64,000 nucleotides of DNA from NCBI RefSeq assembly GCF_036099295.1, contig NZ_CP107976.1:4030001-4094000 (forward strand), in the 5' to 3' direction. The notes under the pieces were generated by a model. The model saw nothing but the letters and a program-made list of their open reading frames with translations, did no database searches and was not told the DNA's origin. Both the position numbers and the translations under genes were made by a program. This DNA comes from Streptomyces sp. NBC_00358. GTDB lineage: Bacteria > Actinomycetota > Actinomycetes > Streptomycetales > Streptomycetaceae. Positions 17,496 through 29,564 of the stretch are shown in pieces; position 1 is the stretch's first letter, and each line of letters begins with the position of its first letter.

Positions 17496-18965
17496 ATGTC
17501 CCAGCCCCCAGGCCCGTCCCCCGAGCCCCCGTACCCGGGAGCCGCCGATCCGCCCCCCTACCCGTACCTGGGGTCCTCCGCTCCCCCACCGCAGTACCCC
17601 GGAGGGCCGGGGCCGGGCGGGCCGGGACCCCAGTACCCGGGATCGGGAGGCCCCGCGCCGCACTACCCCGGAGGGCCGGGGTCCGGCGGACCAGGACCGC
17701 TGTATCCGGGAGCGGAAGGTCCCGCGCCCCAGTACCCGGGGGCGGCCGGACAGCCCCCTCAGTACCCCGGCGGGCCGGGGCCGCAGTACCCGGGGACGGC
17801 GGGACACCCGCCCCAGTACCCGGGTGCCGGAAGTCCGGGTCCCCGGTACCCGGACCCCGGTGCGTCGCCCTCGGGGCATCAGCAGGCGGCCCACCAGCAG
17901 ACGGCGGCTCCCCCGCAGTACCCGGGGGCCGACCCGCGGTACCCGGGTCAGCCGCAGCCCCAGCCCCAGCCCCAACCGGCGGCGTTCGTCCCGCGGCCCG
18001 CCGTCGCGCCCGACGACCTCGACTACCGCCACCAGGGCTCCCGCGTTCATCTGGCGAGCCATCAGCGGGGTGCCGACGCCACCGCCATCGGGCAGCTCGC
18101 GACGCAGGTCCCGGGGGCCCTCGTGAGCCTCGCCGTGGTGTCGGCCCTCGCGCTGGGGCTGCTCGGCACGGTCATGGGCTGGCTCGCCGTGGTCGCCTGG
18201 CTGGCCTCCGGCGCGCTCGTCTTCCACCGGCCCACCGAGCTGCGCTTCGCCCGGTACGTGCTCAAGCTGCGGACGCCGCTGGCCGAGGAGCGGAACCGGC
18301 TGGAGCCGATCTGGCGCGAGGTCACCGCCCGGGCGGGGATCGAGGCGGACACCTACGAGCTGATGGTGGAGAACAGCGACGACCTGAACGCGGTCGCCGT
18401 CGCCGGCCATGTCGTCGGCGTCACCACCTACTCCCTCAACCGGATTCCCAGCAGCAACCTCGCCGCCGTACTCGCCCATGAGCTCGGCCACCACACCGGG
18501 GGTCACGCCTGGGCCGGTCTCCTCGGCTACTGGTACTCGCTGCCCGGCCGGCTCGCCTGGGCGTTCACCCGCGGGATGGCCAGGGTCGCGCTCGCCGTCG
18601 CCGGGGTCTTCTCGGCGGCCGCGACCGGGCTGCTGGTCCTCTTCATGGGCATGTTCGTGATCACCGGGTTCCTCGTCGCCTGGTACATCACCATCCCGCT
18701 GGTCATCGCGCCGTACCTCCTCGCCTACGCGGGGCGCCTCGGCGAACTGCGGGCCGATCAGCAGGCCGCGGCCCTCGGCTTCGCGCCCGAGATGGCCCAG
18801 GTCCTGCAGCACTTCCAGGCCGAGGAGGACGCCGCGAAGGCCGCTGCCGTCAGCCGGGGCAAGAAGCTCCAGGAGCCCGGCGGCCTCGCCAAGCTGCTCT
18901 CCACCCACCCCGACAACTACACGCGACTGCGCGCCCTGGAGCCGTACCTCCGGCTCCCGCGCTAG
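17496..18965 (+). CDS. M48-family membrane metalloprotease with PQYPG repeat N-terminus
   Basis: From ATG 17496 the protein has 489 residues. Residues 1-165 are repeats of the type QYPGGxGxxGP. Two hydrophobic helices (about 205-243) precede the zinc site LAHELGHHTGG (HELGH at 328-332). A further hydrophobic pair lies at about 362-405, and GELRADQQAAALGF supplies the third ligand (Glu417). This is HtpX/Ste24-like architecture. An earlier GTG at 17361 overlaps the SPFH stop as GTGA and would add 45 residues. I prefer the ATG because it has GGAG six bases upstream and because the extra codons have unusually AT-rich third positions. The protease is the last gene of the island, convergent with rpoC. 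Confidence 0.8.
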   Translation: MSQPPGPSPEPPYPGAADPPPYPYLGSSAPPPQYPGGPGPGGPGPQYPGSGGPAPHYPGGPGSGGPGPLYPGAEGPAPQYPGAAGQPPQYPGGPGPQYPGTAGHPPQYPGAGSPGPRYPDPGASPSGHQQAAHQQTAAPPQYPGADPRYPGQPQPQPQPQPAAFVPRPAVAPDDLDYRHQGSRVHLASHQRGADATAIGQLATQVPGALVSLAVVSALALGLLGTVMGWLAVVAWLASGALVFHRPTELRFARYVLKLRTPLAEERNRLEPIWREVTARAGIEADTYELMVENSDDLNAVAVAGHVVGVTTYSLNRIPSSNLAAVLAHELGHHTGGHAWAGLLGYWYSLPGRLAWAFTRGMARVALAVAGVFSAAATGLLVLFMGMFVITGFLVAWYITIPLVIAPYLLAYAGRLGELRADQQAAALGFAPEMAQVLQHFQAEEDAAKAAAVSRGKKLQEPGGLAKLLSTHPDNYTRLRALEPYLRLPR

Positions 18966-19000
18966 GTCGAGATCCCGCGCGGTCCGGGACCCGGGAACGC

Positions 19001-19039
19001 CGAAGGGCGGTCACCCCCAGTGGGGATGACCGCCCTTCG
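19001..19039. terminator. Bidirectional terminator between the M48 gene and rpoC
   Basis: An 18-bp stem with one mismatch (19001-19018 with 19022-19039) and a three-base loop lies between the convergent stops at 18965 and 19063. Confidence 0.8.
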
Positions 19040-19041
19040 TA

Positions 19042-19062
19042 CTACTGCCTACTGCCTACTGC

Positions 19063-19069
<7 letters not shown>
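19042..19069. repeat. Four tandem 7-bp units across the rpoC stop
   Basis: CTACTGC repeats at 19042, 19049 and 19056, and a fourth copy at 19063 ends in G. The last copy contains the rpoC stop codon (TAG on the minus strand) and part of its last Gln codon. Confidence 0.85.
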
Positions 19070-22962
<3,893 letters not shown>

Positions 22963-23076
22963 TATGCGTCAATCCCTCTCAGGGTTGTAAGTCTTAGGGG
23001 TCTGATACGGGGGTCCTGGGGCCGGCAGGCCTTCTTCACCTTTTCCACAGGTGGCAGAAGGCCCGCCGAACTCCCG

Positions 23077-26000
23077 TCAGACCTCTTCGACGCTGCTCGG
23101 CTCGCGCCGGGACAGGTCGATGCCGAGCTCCTCCGCCGCGCGGAAGACGTCCTCGTCGGTGTCACGCATTTCGATGGACATACCGTCGCTGGACAGCACC
23201 TCCACGTTGAGGCAGAGAGACTGCATCTCCTTGATGAGCACCTTGAAGGACTCGGGGATGCCGGGCTCGGGGATGTTCTCGCCCTTGACGATGGCCTCGT
23301 AGACCTTCACGCGGCCGGTGACGTCGTCGGACTTGATCGTCAGCAGCTCCTGGAGGGCGTAAGCGGCGCCGTACGCCTCCAGCGCCCACACCTCCATCTC
23401 ACCGAAGCGCTGGCCACCGAACTGAGCCTTACCACCCAGCGGCTGCTGGGTGATCATCGAGTACGGACCGGTCGAGCGGGCGTGGAGCTTGTCGTCGACC
23501 AGGTGGTGGAGCTTGAGGATGTACATGTACCCGATCGAAACCGGGTCCGGGAACGGCTCACCGGAGCGGCCGTCGAACAGCCTCGCCTTGCCGGACGGGA
23601 GGACCAGACGGTCACCGTCGCGGTTGGGCAGGGTGTGCTCGAAGAGACCCGCGAGCTCGTCCTCACGCGCACCGTCGAACACCGGGGTGGCGACGTTGGT
23701 GCCCGGGGCGACCTGGTCGGCACCGATGGCCTGCAGGCGCTGGGCCCAGTCGTCCGCGAGACCGGAGACGTCCCAGCCGCGGCTGGCGAGCCAGCCGAGG
23801 TGGATCTCCAGGACCTGTCCCGGGTTCATTCGGGACGGGACACCGAGCGGGTTGAGGATGATGTCGACCGGGGTGCCGTCCTCCAGGAACGGCATGTCCT
23901 CGATCGGCAGGATCTTCGAGATGACACCCTTGTTGCCGTGGCGGCCGGCGAGCTTGTCACCGTCCGTGATCTTGCGCTTCTGCGCCACGTAGACACGAAC
24001 CAGCTGGTTCACGCCCGGCGGCAGCTCGTCGCCCTCTTCACGGTCGAAGACGCGGACACCGATGACCTTGCCGATCTCGCCGTGCGGGACCTTCAGGGAG
24101 GTGTCGCGGACCTCACGGGCCTTCTCACCGAAGATCGCGCGCAGCAGGCGCTCCTCCGGCGTCAGCTCGGTCTCGCCCTTGGGCGTGACCTTGCCGACGA
24201 GGATGTCGCCGGCGACGACCTCGGCACCGATACGGATGATGCCGCGCTCGTCGAGGTCGGCGAGGACCTCCTCGGAGACGTTCGGGATGTCCCGGGTGAT
24301 CTCCTCGGGGCCGAGCTTGGTGTCACGGGCGTCGACCTCGTGCTCCTCGATGTGGATCGAGGAGAGGACGTCGTCCTGCACGAGGCGCTGCGACAGGATG
24401 ATCGCGTCCTCGTAGTTGTGACCCTCCCACGGCATGAACGCCACGAGCAGGTTCTTGCCGAGCGCCATCTCGCCGTCCTCGGTCGCGGGACCGTCGGCCA
24501 GGACCTGGCCTTCGATCACGCGGGCGCCCTCGTCCACGACAACCTTCTGGTTGACGGAGGTGCCCTGGTTCGACCGGGAGAACTTGTGCAGGCGGTACGT
24601 GGTGTACGTGCCGTCGTCGTTGGCGGTGGTGATGTAGTCCGCGGAGACCTCCTGGACCACACCGTCCTTCTCCGACTTCAGGACGTCACCGGCGTCGACC
24701 GCGCAGCGGTACTCCATGCCGGTGCCGACCAGCGGCGCCTCGGACTTGATGAGCGGAACGGCCTGGCGCATCATGTTCGCGCCCATGAGGGCACGGTTGG
24801 CGTCGTCGTGCTCCAGGAACGGGATCATCGCGGTCGCGACCGACACCATCTGGCGCGGGGAGACGTCCATGTAGTCGACGTCGTCACCGGGGACGTAGTC
24901 GACCTCTCCGCCACGACGGCGGACCAGGACGCGGGACTCCTCGAAGCGGAACTCGTCCGTCAGCGGCGCGTTGGCCTGCGCGATGACGAACCGGTCCTCT
25001 TCGTCGGCCGTCAGGTAGTCGACCTCGTCGGTGACGAAGCCGCCCGTGACCCTGCGGTACGGGGTCTCGACGAAACCGAACGCGTTGACCCGGCCGTAGG
25101 AGGCGAGCGAGCCGATCAGGCCGATGTTCGGGCCTTCAGGGGTCTCGATCGGGCACATGCGGCCGTAGTGCGACGGGTGCACGTCACGGACCTCGAAGCC
25201 GGCCCGCTCACGGGACAGACCACCCGGGCCAAGAGCCGACAGGCGGCGCTTGTGGGTGAGACCCGACAGCGGGTTGTTCTGGTCCATGAACTGCGACAGC
25301 TGGCTGGTGCCGAAGAACTCCTTGATGGAGGCGACGACCGGCCGGATGTTGATCAGGGTCTGCGGCGTGATCGCCTCGACGTCCTGAGTCGTCATGCGCT
25401 CGCGGACGACGCGCTCCATACGAGCCAGACCCGTGCGGACCTGGTTCTGGATGAGCTCGCCGACGTTGCGCAGACGACGGTTGCCGAAGTGGTCGATGTC
25501 GTCGGTCTCGACGACGATCGAGGTGCCGTTGTCACCAACGGTCTCGGTCTCACCGGCGTGCAGCTTCACCAGGTACTTGATCGACGAGATGATGTCCTCG
25601 ACGGTCAGGATCCCGGCGTCGAGCGGGGCGGTGCCGGCCAGCTTCTTGTTGACCTTGTACCGGCCGACCTTGGCGAGGTCGTAGCGCTTCGGGTTGAAGT
25701 AGAGGTTCTCCAGAAGCGTCTGCGCGGCCTCACGGGTCGGCGGCTCGCCCGGACGCAGCTTGCGGTAGATGTCCAGCAGCGCGTCGTCCTGGCCCTGGGT
25801 GTGGTCCTTCTCCAGGGTGGCGCGCATGGACTCGTACTCGCCGAACTCCTCGAGGATCTGCTCGGTGGTCCAGCCGAGAGCCTTCAGGAGAACGGTGACG
25901 GACTGCTTGCGCTTGCGGTCGATGCGGACACCGACCATGTCGCGCTTGTCGATCTCCATCTCCAGCCAGGCACCCCGGGACGGGATGACCTTGGCGGAGA

Positions 26001-26562
26001 AGATGTCCTTGTCGGACGTCTTGTCGATGGAGGAGTCGAAGTAGACACCCGGCGAGCGGACCAGCTGCGACACGACGACACGCTCGGTGCCGTTGATGAC
26101 GAAGGTGCCCTTGTTGGTCATGAGCGGGAAGTCGCCCATGAAGACCGTCTGGGACTTGATCTCGCCGGTCTCGTTGTTGGTGAACTCGGCGGTGACGAAG
26201 AGCGGGGCCGCGTACGTGAAGTCGCGGTCCTTGCACTCGTCGATGGAGTTCTTCGGGGGCTCGAAGCGGTGGTCGCGGAACGTCAGGGACATCGACCCGC
26301 TGAAGTCCTCGATCGGGGAGATCTCCTCGAAGATCTCCTCCAGACCGGACTTGGTGGGGACGTCCTGTCCGCTGTCCAGAGCCGCCTCGACACGAGCCTT
26401 CCACGCGTCGTTGCCGAGCAGCCAGTCGAAGCTCTCGGTTTGCAGCGCAAGAAGGTTCGGAACCTCGAGGGGCTCCTTGATCTTTGCAAAGGAGATGCGC
26501 AGCGGGGCGGTGCTGGCGCCGTTGTTCATATTCGCGGTCGAGGCAGTGCGCGAGGCGGCCAA
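23077..26562 (-). CDS. rpoB: RNA polymerase beta subunit
   Basis: From TTG 26562 the protein has 1161 residues, the length I recall for Streptomyces RpoB. It starts AASRTASTANMNNGASTAPL, with GGAAGGA seven bases before the TTG; ten further codons upstream look non-coding. The rifampicin region SQLSQFMDQNNPLSGLTHKR and RRLSALGPGG is wild type. Other conserved parts are GRMCPIETPEGPNIGLI and the C-terminal ELLTIKSDDVTGR. Its own promoter precedes it after a terminator behind rplL. Confidence 0.97.
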   Translation of the reverse strand: MAASRTASTANMNNGASTAPLRISFAKIKEPLEVPNLLALQTESFDWLLGNDAWKARVEAALDSGQDVPTKSGLEEIFEEISPIEDFSGSMSLTFRDHRFEPPKNSIDECKDRDFTYAAPLFVTAEFTNNETGEIKSQTVFMGDFPLMTNKGTFVINGTERVVVSQLVRSPGVYFDSSIDKTSDKDIFSAKVIPSRGAWLEMEIDKRDMVGVRIDRKRKQSVTVLLKALGWTTEQILEEFGEYESMRATLEKDHTQGQDDALLDIYRKLRPGEPPTREAAQTLLENLYFNPKRYDLAKVGRYKVNKKLAGTAPLDAGILTVEDIISSIKYLVKLHAGETETVGDNGTSIVVETDDIDHFGNRRLRNVGELIQNQVRTGLARMERVVRERMTTQDVEAITPQTLINIRPVVASIKEFFGTSQLSQFMDQNNPLSGLTHKRRLSALGPGGLSRERAGFEVRDVHPSHYGRMCPIETPEGPNIGLIGSLASYGRVNAFGFVETPYRRVTGGFVTDEVDYLTADEEDRFVIAQANAPLTDEFRFEESRVLVRRRGGEVDYVPGDDVDYMDVSPRQMVSVATAMIPFLEHDDANRALMGANMMRQAVPLIKSEAPLVGTGMEYRCAVDAGDVLKSEKDGVVQEVSADYITTANDDGTYTTYRLHKFSRSNQGTSVNQKVVVDEGARVIEGQVLADGPATEDGEMALGKNLLVAFMPWEGHNYEDAIILSQRLVQDDVLSSIHIEEHEVDARDTKLGPEEITRDIPNVSEEVLADLDERGIIRIGAEVVAGDILVGKVTPKGETELTPEERLLRAIFGEKAREVRDTSLKVPHGEIGKVIGVRVFDREEGDELPPGVNQLVRVYVAQKRKITDGDKLAGRHGNKGVISKILPIEDMPFLEDGTPVDIILNPLGVPSRMNPGQVLEIHLGWLASRGWDVSGLADDWAQRLQAIGADQVAPGTNVATPVFDGAREDELAGLFEHTLPNRDGDRLVLPSGKARLFDGRSGEPFPDPVSIGYMYILKLHHLVDDKLHARSTGPYSMITQQPLGGKAQFGGQRFGEMEVWALEAYGAAYALQELLTIKSDDVTGRVKVYEAIVKGENIPEPGIPESFKVLIKEMQSLCLNVEVLSSDGMSIEMRDTDEDVFRAAEELGIDLSRREPSSVEEV

Positions 26563-26747
26563 GAGGGGGTCCTTCCGAGGGCTCGGACTCACTACGCGCG
26601 TACCGGTCCCATGTCGGACAAAGCGTCGGGCCGATCCCGATCCAGCCGAATAAAGGCCAGGTCAGGGTCAATCCAACCGTCGATGCTCACACACGGGTAT
26701 GCCCCTGGTGACGGGCAGGAGGCAGCTAACAGGCAGCGCAAAGGGTC

Positions 26748-26776
26748 AGTGTAGCCACTAGGCCCACTGATGTCCA
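26748..26776 (-). promoter_or_regulatory. Likely rpoB promoter
   Basis: TGGACA (26771-26776 on the complement) and TACACT (26748-26753) are 17 bases apart, giving a leader of about 180 bases to the rpoB TTG. The whole gap 26563-27201 (639 bp) has no gene I can support; it holds this promoter, the leader and the rplL terminator. Confidence 0.65.
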
Positions 26777-27093
26777 GTCCCGGTTTCGGGAGACCCTCAT
26801 TGTTGTCAACACCTGCGGCAAGCCACGCCCTCAATGCACATCGATACTGCCCTCTTCGTCAGCGATCCATGCCTCGGATACGGATCGTTGTGACGACGCG
26901 TCCTGAGAATTGCGCGCTGCGTGCCGTTCGTCAAGGCCCCCCAAGCCCAAAGCAAGTGCCGCGATCGTCACGTGCGGCCCGTCTTGCAACCCGTCCCTCT
27001 GCCTGTCACAGGGTGGCCGGAGGCACAACGAAGATCACCATACTCGTCGCGGCCTGCAGCGCAAGGCTGCCGCTTCGGGGACCCCCAGGAACG

Positions 27094-27131
27094 CCGAAGA
27101 GCGACCACCCAGTTGGGTGATCGCTCTTCGG
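27094..27131 (-). terminator. Terminator/attenuator after rplL
   Basis: A 17-bp stem with one mismatch (27094-27110 with 27115-27131) and loop AGTT lies 70 bases past the rplL stop. It would separate or attenuate rplJL transcription from rpoBC. Confidence 0.8.
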
Positions 27132-27201
27132 TGCGTCAGCGTTACAGCGCTACTTGAGCGACTGTCACAGCTTCACAGGAGTCCTCGGGGGACTCGTCGA
27201 G

Positions 27202-27579
27202 TTACTTGACCTCGACGGAGGCGCCGGCGCCCTTGAGGGACTCGGCAGCCTTCTCGGCGGCCTCCTTGGCGACCTTCTCGAGGACGGGCTTCGGAGCGCC
27301 GTCGACGAGGTCCTTGGCCTCCTTCAGGCCCAGCGAGGTGAGCTCACGCACGACCTTGATGACCTGGATCTTCTTCTCGCCGGCACCCGTGAGGATGACG
27401 TCGAACTCGTCCTGCTCCTCGACGGCCTCGACGGCGGCGGGGCCGACCGGGGCAGCGGCGACCGCGGCGGCGGCGGTGACGTCGAACTTCTCCTCGAAGG
27501 CCTTCACGAACTCGGAGAGCTCGATGAGGGTGAGGTTCTCGAACTGCGCGAGCAGCTCTTCCTGGGACAGCTTCGCCAT
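27202..27579 (-). CDS. rplL: 50S ribosomal protein L7/L12
   Basis: This 125-residue stalk protein has the N-terminal dimerisation helices (LSQEELLAQFENLTLIELSE), an Ala-rich hinge (VTAAAAVAAAPVGPAAVE) and the C-terminal factor-binding domain (KKIQVIKVVRELTSLGLKEA, DLVDGAPKPVLEKV). It recruits translational GTPases. It is coupled with rplJ, 110 bases upstream. Confidence 0.97.
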   Translation of the reverse strand: MAKLSQEELLAQFENLTLIELSEFVKAFEEKFDVTAAAAVAAAPVGPAAVEAVEEQDEFDVILTGAGEKKIQVIKVVRELTSLGLKEAKDLVDGAPKPVLEKVAKEAAEKAAESLKGAGASVEVK

Positions 27580-27689
27580 GATGGCGTCCTTCCACTAATT
27601 CGGCAGGTGCCGGGATGTACTGGTGAGGCGGGCGTACGTTCGGCCCGCTACGACCGTCGCCTCAGGCGGCGGTCAATGCGCGAGCCGAA

Positions 27690-28220
27690 TTACTCGGCAC
27701 CGCCCTGCTCGGCCTGCTTGACACGAAGCGCCTCCGCGGTGCGGACGAACTTCGAGGGGAGCGCCTGGAAGAGACGAGCAGTCTGCGTCTGCTTGCCCTT
27801 GAAGGCACCCGCCAGCTTGGCGAGCAGAACCTCGCGGGACTCGAGGTCCGCAAGCTTCTTGATCTCGTCGGCGGACAGCGCCTTGCCGTCAAGGACACCG
27901 CCCTTGATGACGAGGTTCGGGTTGTCCTTGGCGAAGTCACGAAGACCCTTCGCCGACGTCACCGGGTCACCGGTGATGAAGGCGACCGCCGTCGGACCGT
28001 TGAACAGGTCGTCGAGCGTAGAGATCCCGGCCTCGTTGGCCGCAATCTTGGTCAGCGTGTTCTTCACCACGGCGTACTGGGCGTCTTCACCGAGCGAACG
28101 GCGCAGCGTCTTGAGCTGCGCCACGGTGAGACCCCGGTACTCGGTCAGCACGGCGGCGTTCGAGCTGCGGAACTGGTCCGCGAGCTCGGCTACCGCGGCA
28201 GCCTTGTCGGGCCTTGCCAT
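27690..28220 (-). CDS. rplJ: 50S ribosomal protein L10
   Basis: This 176-residue protein begins ARPDKAAAVAELADQFRSSN after ATG 28220, which is preceded by GGAAGGAGG. The conserved VLTEYRGLTVAQLKTLRRSL and a C-terminal Ala-rich helix that binds L12 dimers are present. L10 anchors the stalk to 23S rRNA and, with L12, represses its own mRNA in many bacteria. Upstream codons of the same frame overlap the leader and are not used. Confidence 0.96.
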   Translation of the reverse strand: MARPDKAAAVAELADQFRSSNAAVLTEYRGLTVAQLKTLRRSLGEDAQYAVVKNTLTKIAANEAGISTLDDLFNGPTAVAFITGDPVTSAKGLRDFAKDNPNLVIKGGVLDGKALSADEIKKLADLESREVLLAKLAGAFKGKQTQTARLFQALPSKFVRTAEALRVKQAEQGGAE

Positions 28221-28455
28221 AGAGCGTCGGCCTCCTTCCGGGTGATGAGGACCGCTCAGAAGGGACTGACAAAACGAAACGCCCCGGCGCAGGCGCACGG
28301 GGCGTAGCTCAACCGGATTCCTCCGCACGCTGGGCGTGCGAACTCCGGGAACACATCCACGAACACCTACGCGGGTCGTCCGCAGTTTCAGCGGATCCTT
28401 CGGTCACCACGCCCTCTTACGAGCACGAGGCAACGACCAGCGGTCTTTGGCTTCT
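28221..28455 (-). ncRNA. Putative L10 leader region of rplJL mRNA
   Basis: About 235 bases lie between the likely promoter and the rplJ ATG, with no coding sequence. An 8-bp stem (28279-28286 with 28298-28305) sits in the part nearest rplJ, with further GC-rich complementarity around 28325-28350. L10(L12)4-binding leaders are known upstream of rplJ in many bacteria including actinobacteria. I infer the role from position and structure, not from a covariance match. Confidence 0.5.
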
Positions 28456-28460
28456 TGAGG

Positions 28461-28490
28461 AGACTACGTGAAGTGGACGTCGCCAAGCAA
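28461..28490 (-). promoter_or_regulatory. Likely rplJL promoter
   Basis: TTGCTT (28485-28490 on the complement) and TAGTCT (28461-28466) are 18 bases apart. The promoter sits just downstream of the lipoprotein stop at 28530. Confidence 0.45.
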
Positions 28491-28529
28491 ATCCGCCCGG
28501 AGGGGGCAGCCCAGGGGGCACCGCGCGGG

Positions 28530-29378
28530 TCAGTTCTCCTTGAGGCCCTTCATCATCTCGGCGAGGTCTGCGGTGTCCTTGGCGGGCGGGGCCTGCACGG
28601 TCACAGGCTTGTTGTAGTCGAGGAAGGTGACGGTCATGTCGAGCGGACCCTTGTCGGCGGTCCCGCGCATACGGAACTGCTTGGTGTGGTCGGCTCCGTC
28701 GATCCACATGTCCATCGTCAGCGAGTCGACGCCCATCTTCGCGTACTGGTCCAGGCTCTTCTCGCGCGCCTCGCGCGTGGTGCCGTTCTCGCCCTTGAGG
28801 GACTTGCGGAAGTCGTCGAGGGCGACCGTCCCCTTGTAGTGCGTGGTCCGCACACCGCCCACGGTCTCGGCCCCGATCTTCTTCACGTCCTTGGAGCCGG
28901 TGAGGAAGGCGGACTCGGCGGCCGGGTTCCTGTCGGCCGTGCCGGCGCCCAACTGGTCGGCGTTCAACTCCTTGTCCGCGCCCATCGCGGACATGTCGAA
29001 CTTGATCCAGTGCTTGCCGCCCATGTCCTTGGCGGCCTCGGCTCCCCCGCCTATGTACATCGCCTTGCCCACGAGCCGGATCTCGACCGGGCCGTCGGCG
29101 GCCTGGTCCCCGCTGGTCATCTTCATGCTCATGGCGAGCGGCTTCATGCTCATCGCCACCTCACCGCCGACCTTGCCCTGCTCGGGGACCTTGCCGGTCA
29201 TCCGGTAGCGCAGGGAGGTGATGCCCTCGGTCTTCTTCGCCGCCTTCGCCACGGCCGCGGCGGGTGTGAGCGCGGGTGACTCCTCCGGAGCGCCCTTCGT
29301 ACAGCCCACCGCGCCCCCGCCGAGCACCAGCGCCGCGAGTGCCGCGCCGGCCGCCCGGTGCCTCACCGAGTCGTTCAC
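28530..29378 (-). CDS. Lipoprotein, LppX/LprG-like fold candidate (paralogue 1)
   Basis: From GTG 29378 the protein has 282 residues. Positively charged NDSVRHRAAG is followed by a hydrophobic stretch and GGGAVGC, a lipobox-like site with Ala at -3. The mature part has alternating strands: ITSLRYRMTGKV, MSMKMTSGD, HWIKFDMSAMG, a middle segment VGGVRTTHYKGTV, and SLTMDMWIDGADHTKQFRMR. This matches the LppX/LprAFG-type lipoprotein class that binds lipids in mycobacteria; in Streptomyces the role is unknown. An earlier TTG start (29402) is possible. It sits between rplJ and a second copy of the family. Confidence 0.75.
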   Translation of the reverse strand: MNDSVRHRAAGAALAALVLGGGAVGCTKGAPEESPALTPAAAVAKAAKKTEGITSLRYRMTGKVPEQGKVGGEVAMSMKPLAMSMKMTSGDQAADGPVEIRLVGKAMYIGGGAEAAKDMGGKHWIKFDMSAMGADKELNADQLGAGTADRNPAAESAFLTGSKDVKKIGAETVGGVRTTHYKGTVALDDFRKSLKGENGTTREAREKSLDQYAKMGVDSLTMDMWIDGADHTKQFRMRGTADKGPLDMTVTFLDYNKPVTVQAPPAKDTADLAEMMKGLKEN

Positions 29379-29564
29379 AGAAAGTCTCAAGATTCCCCCC
29401 AAGGAACAGATGAGCGATACACAGGTGCGACGCGAGCGTATCCAAAAGGGCTCAAGTGATCATCCGAGTTTCCCGGGGTGCGAGTGAGTACGGCGGCGAG
29501 CGCCGGAACGGGGGCCGGAGCGGGCGTAGGCGGGAACCGGCGCGGGCGTCGCGGAGCTCAGGAG

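Noticed and set aside
16850..17990. Dense direct repeats at the end of the SPFH gene and start of the M48 gene, looked at as a possible CRISPR or mobile-element repeat
   Set aside because: The units are coding (PPYAGQ and QYPGG types), irregular and without unique spacers.
28618..28690. Possible small RNA opposite the lipoprotein genes
   Set aside because: No promoter pair or terminator on the plus strand; only antisense open frames of the usual kind.
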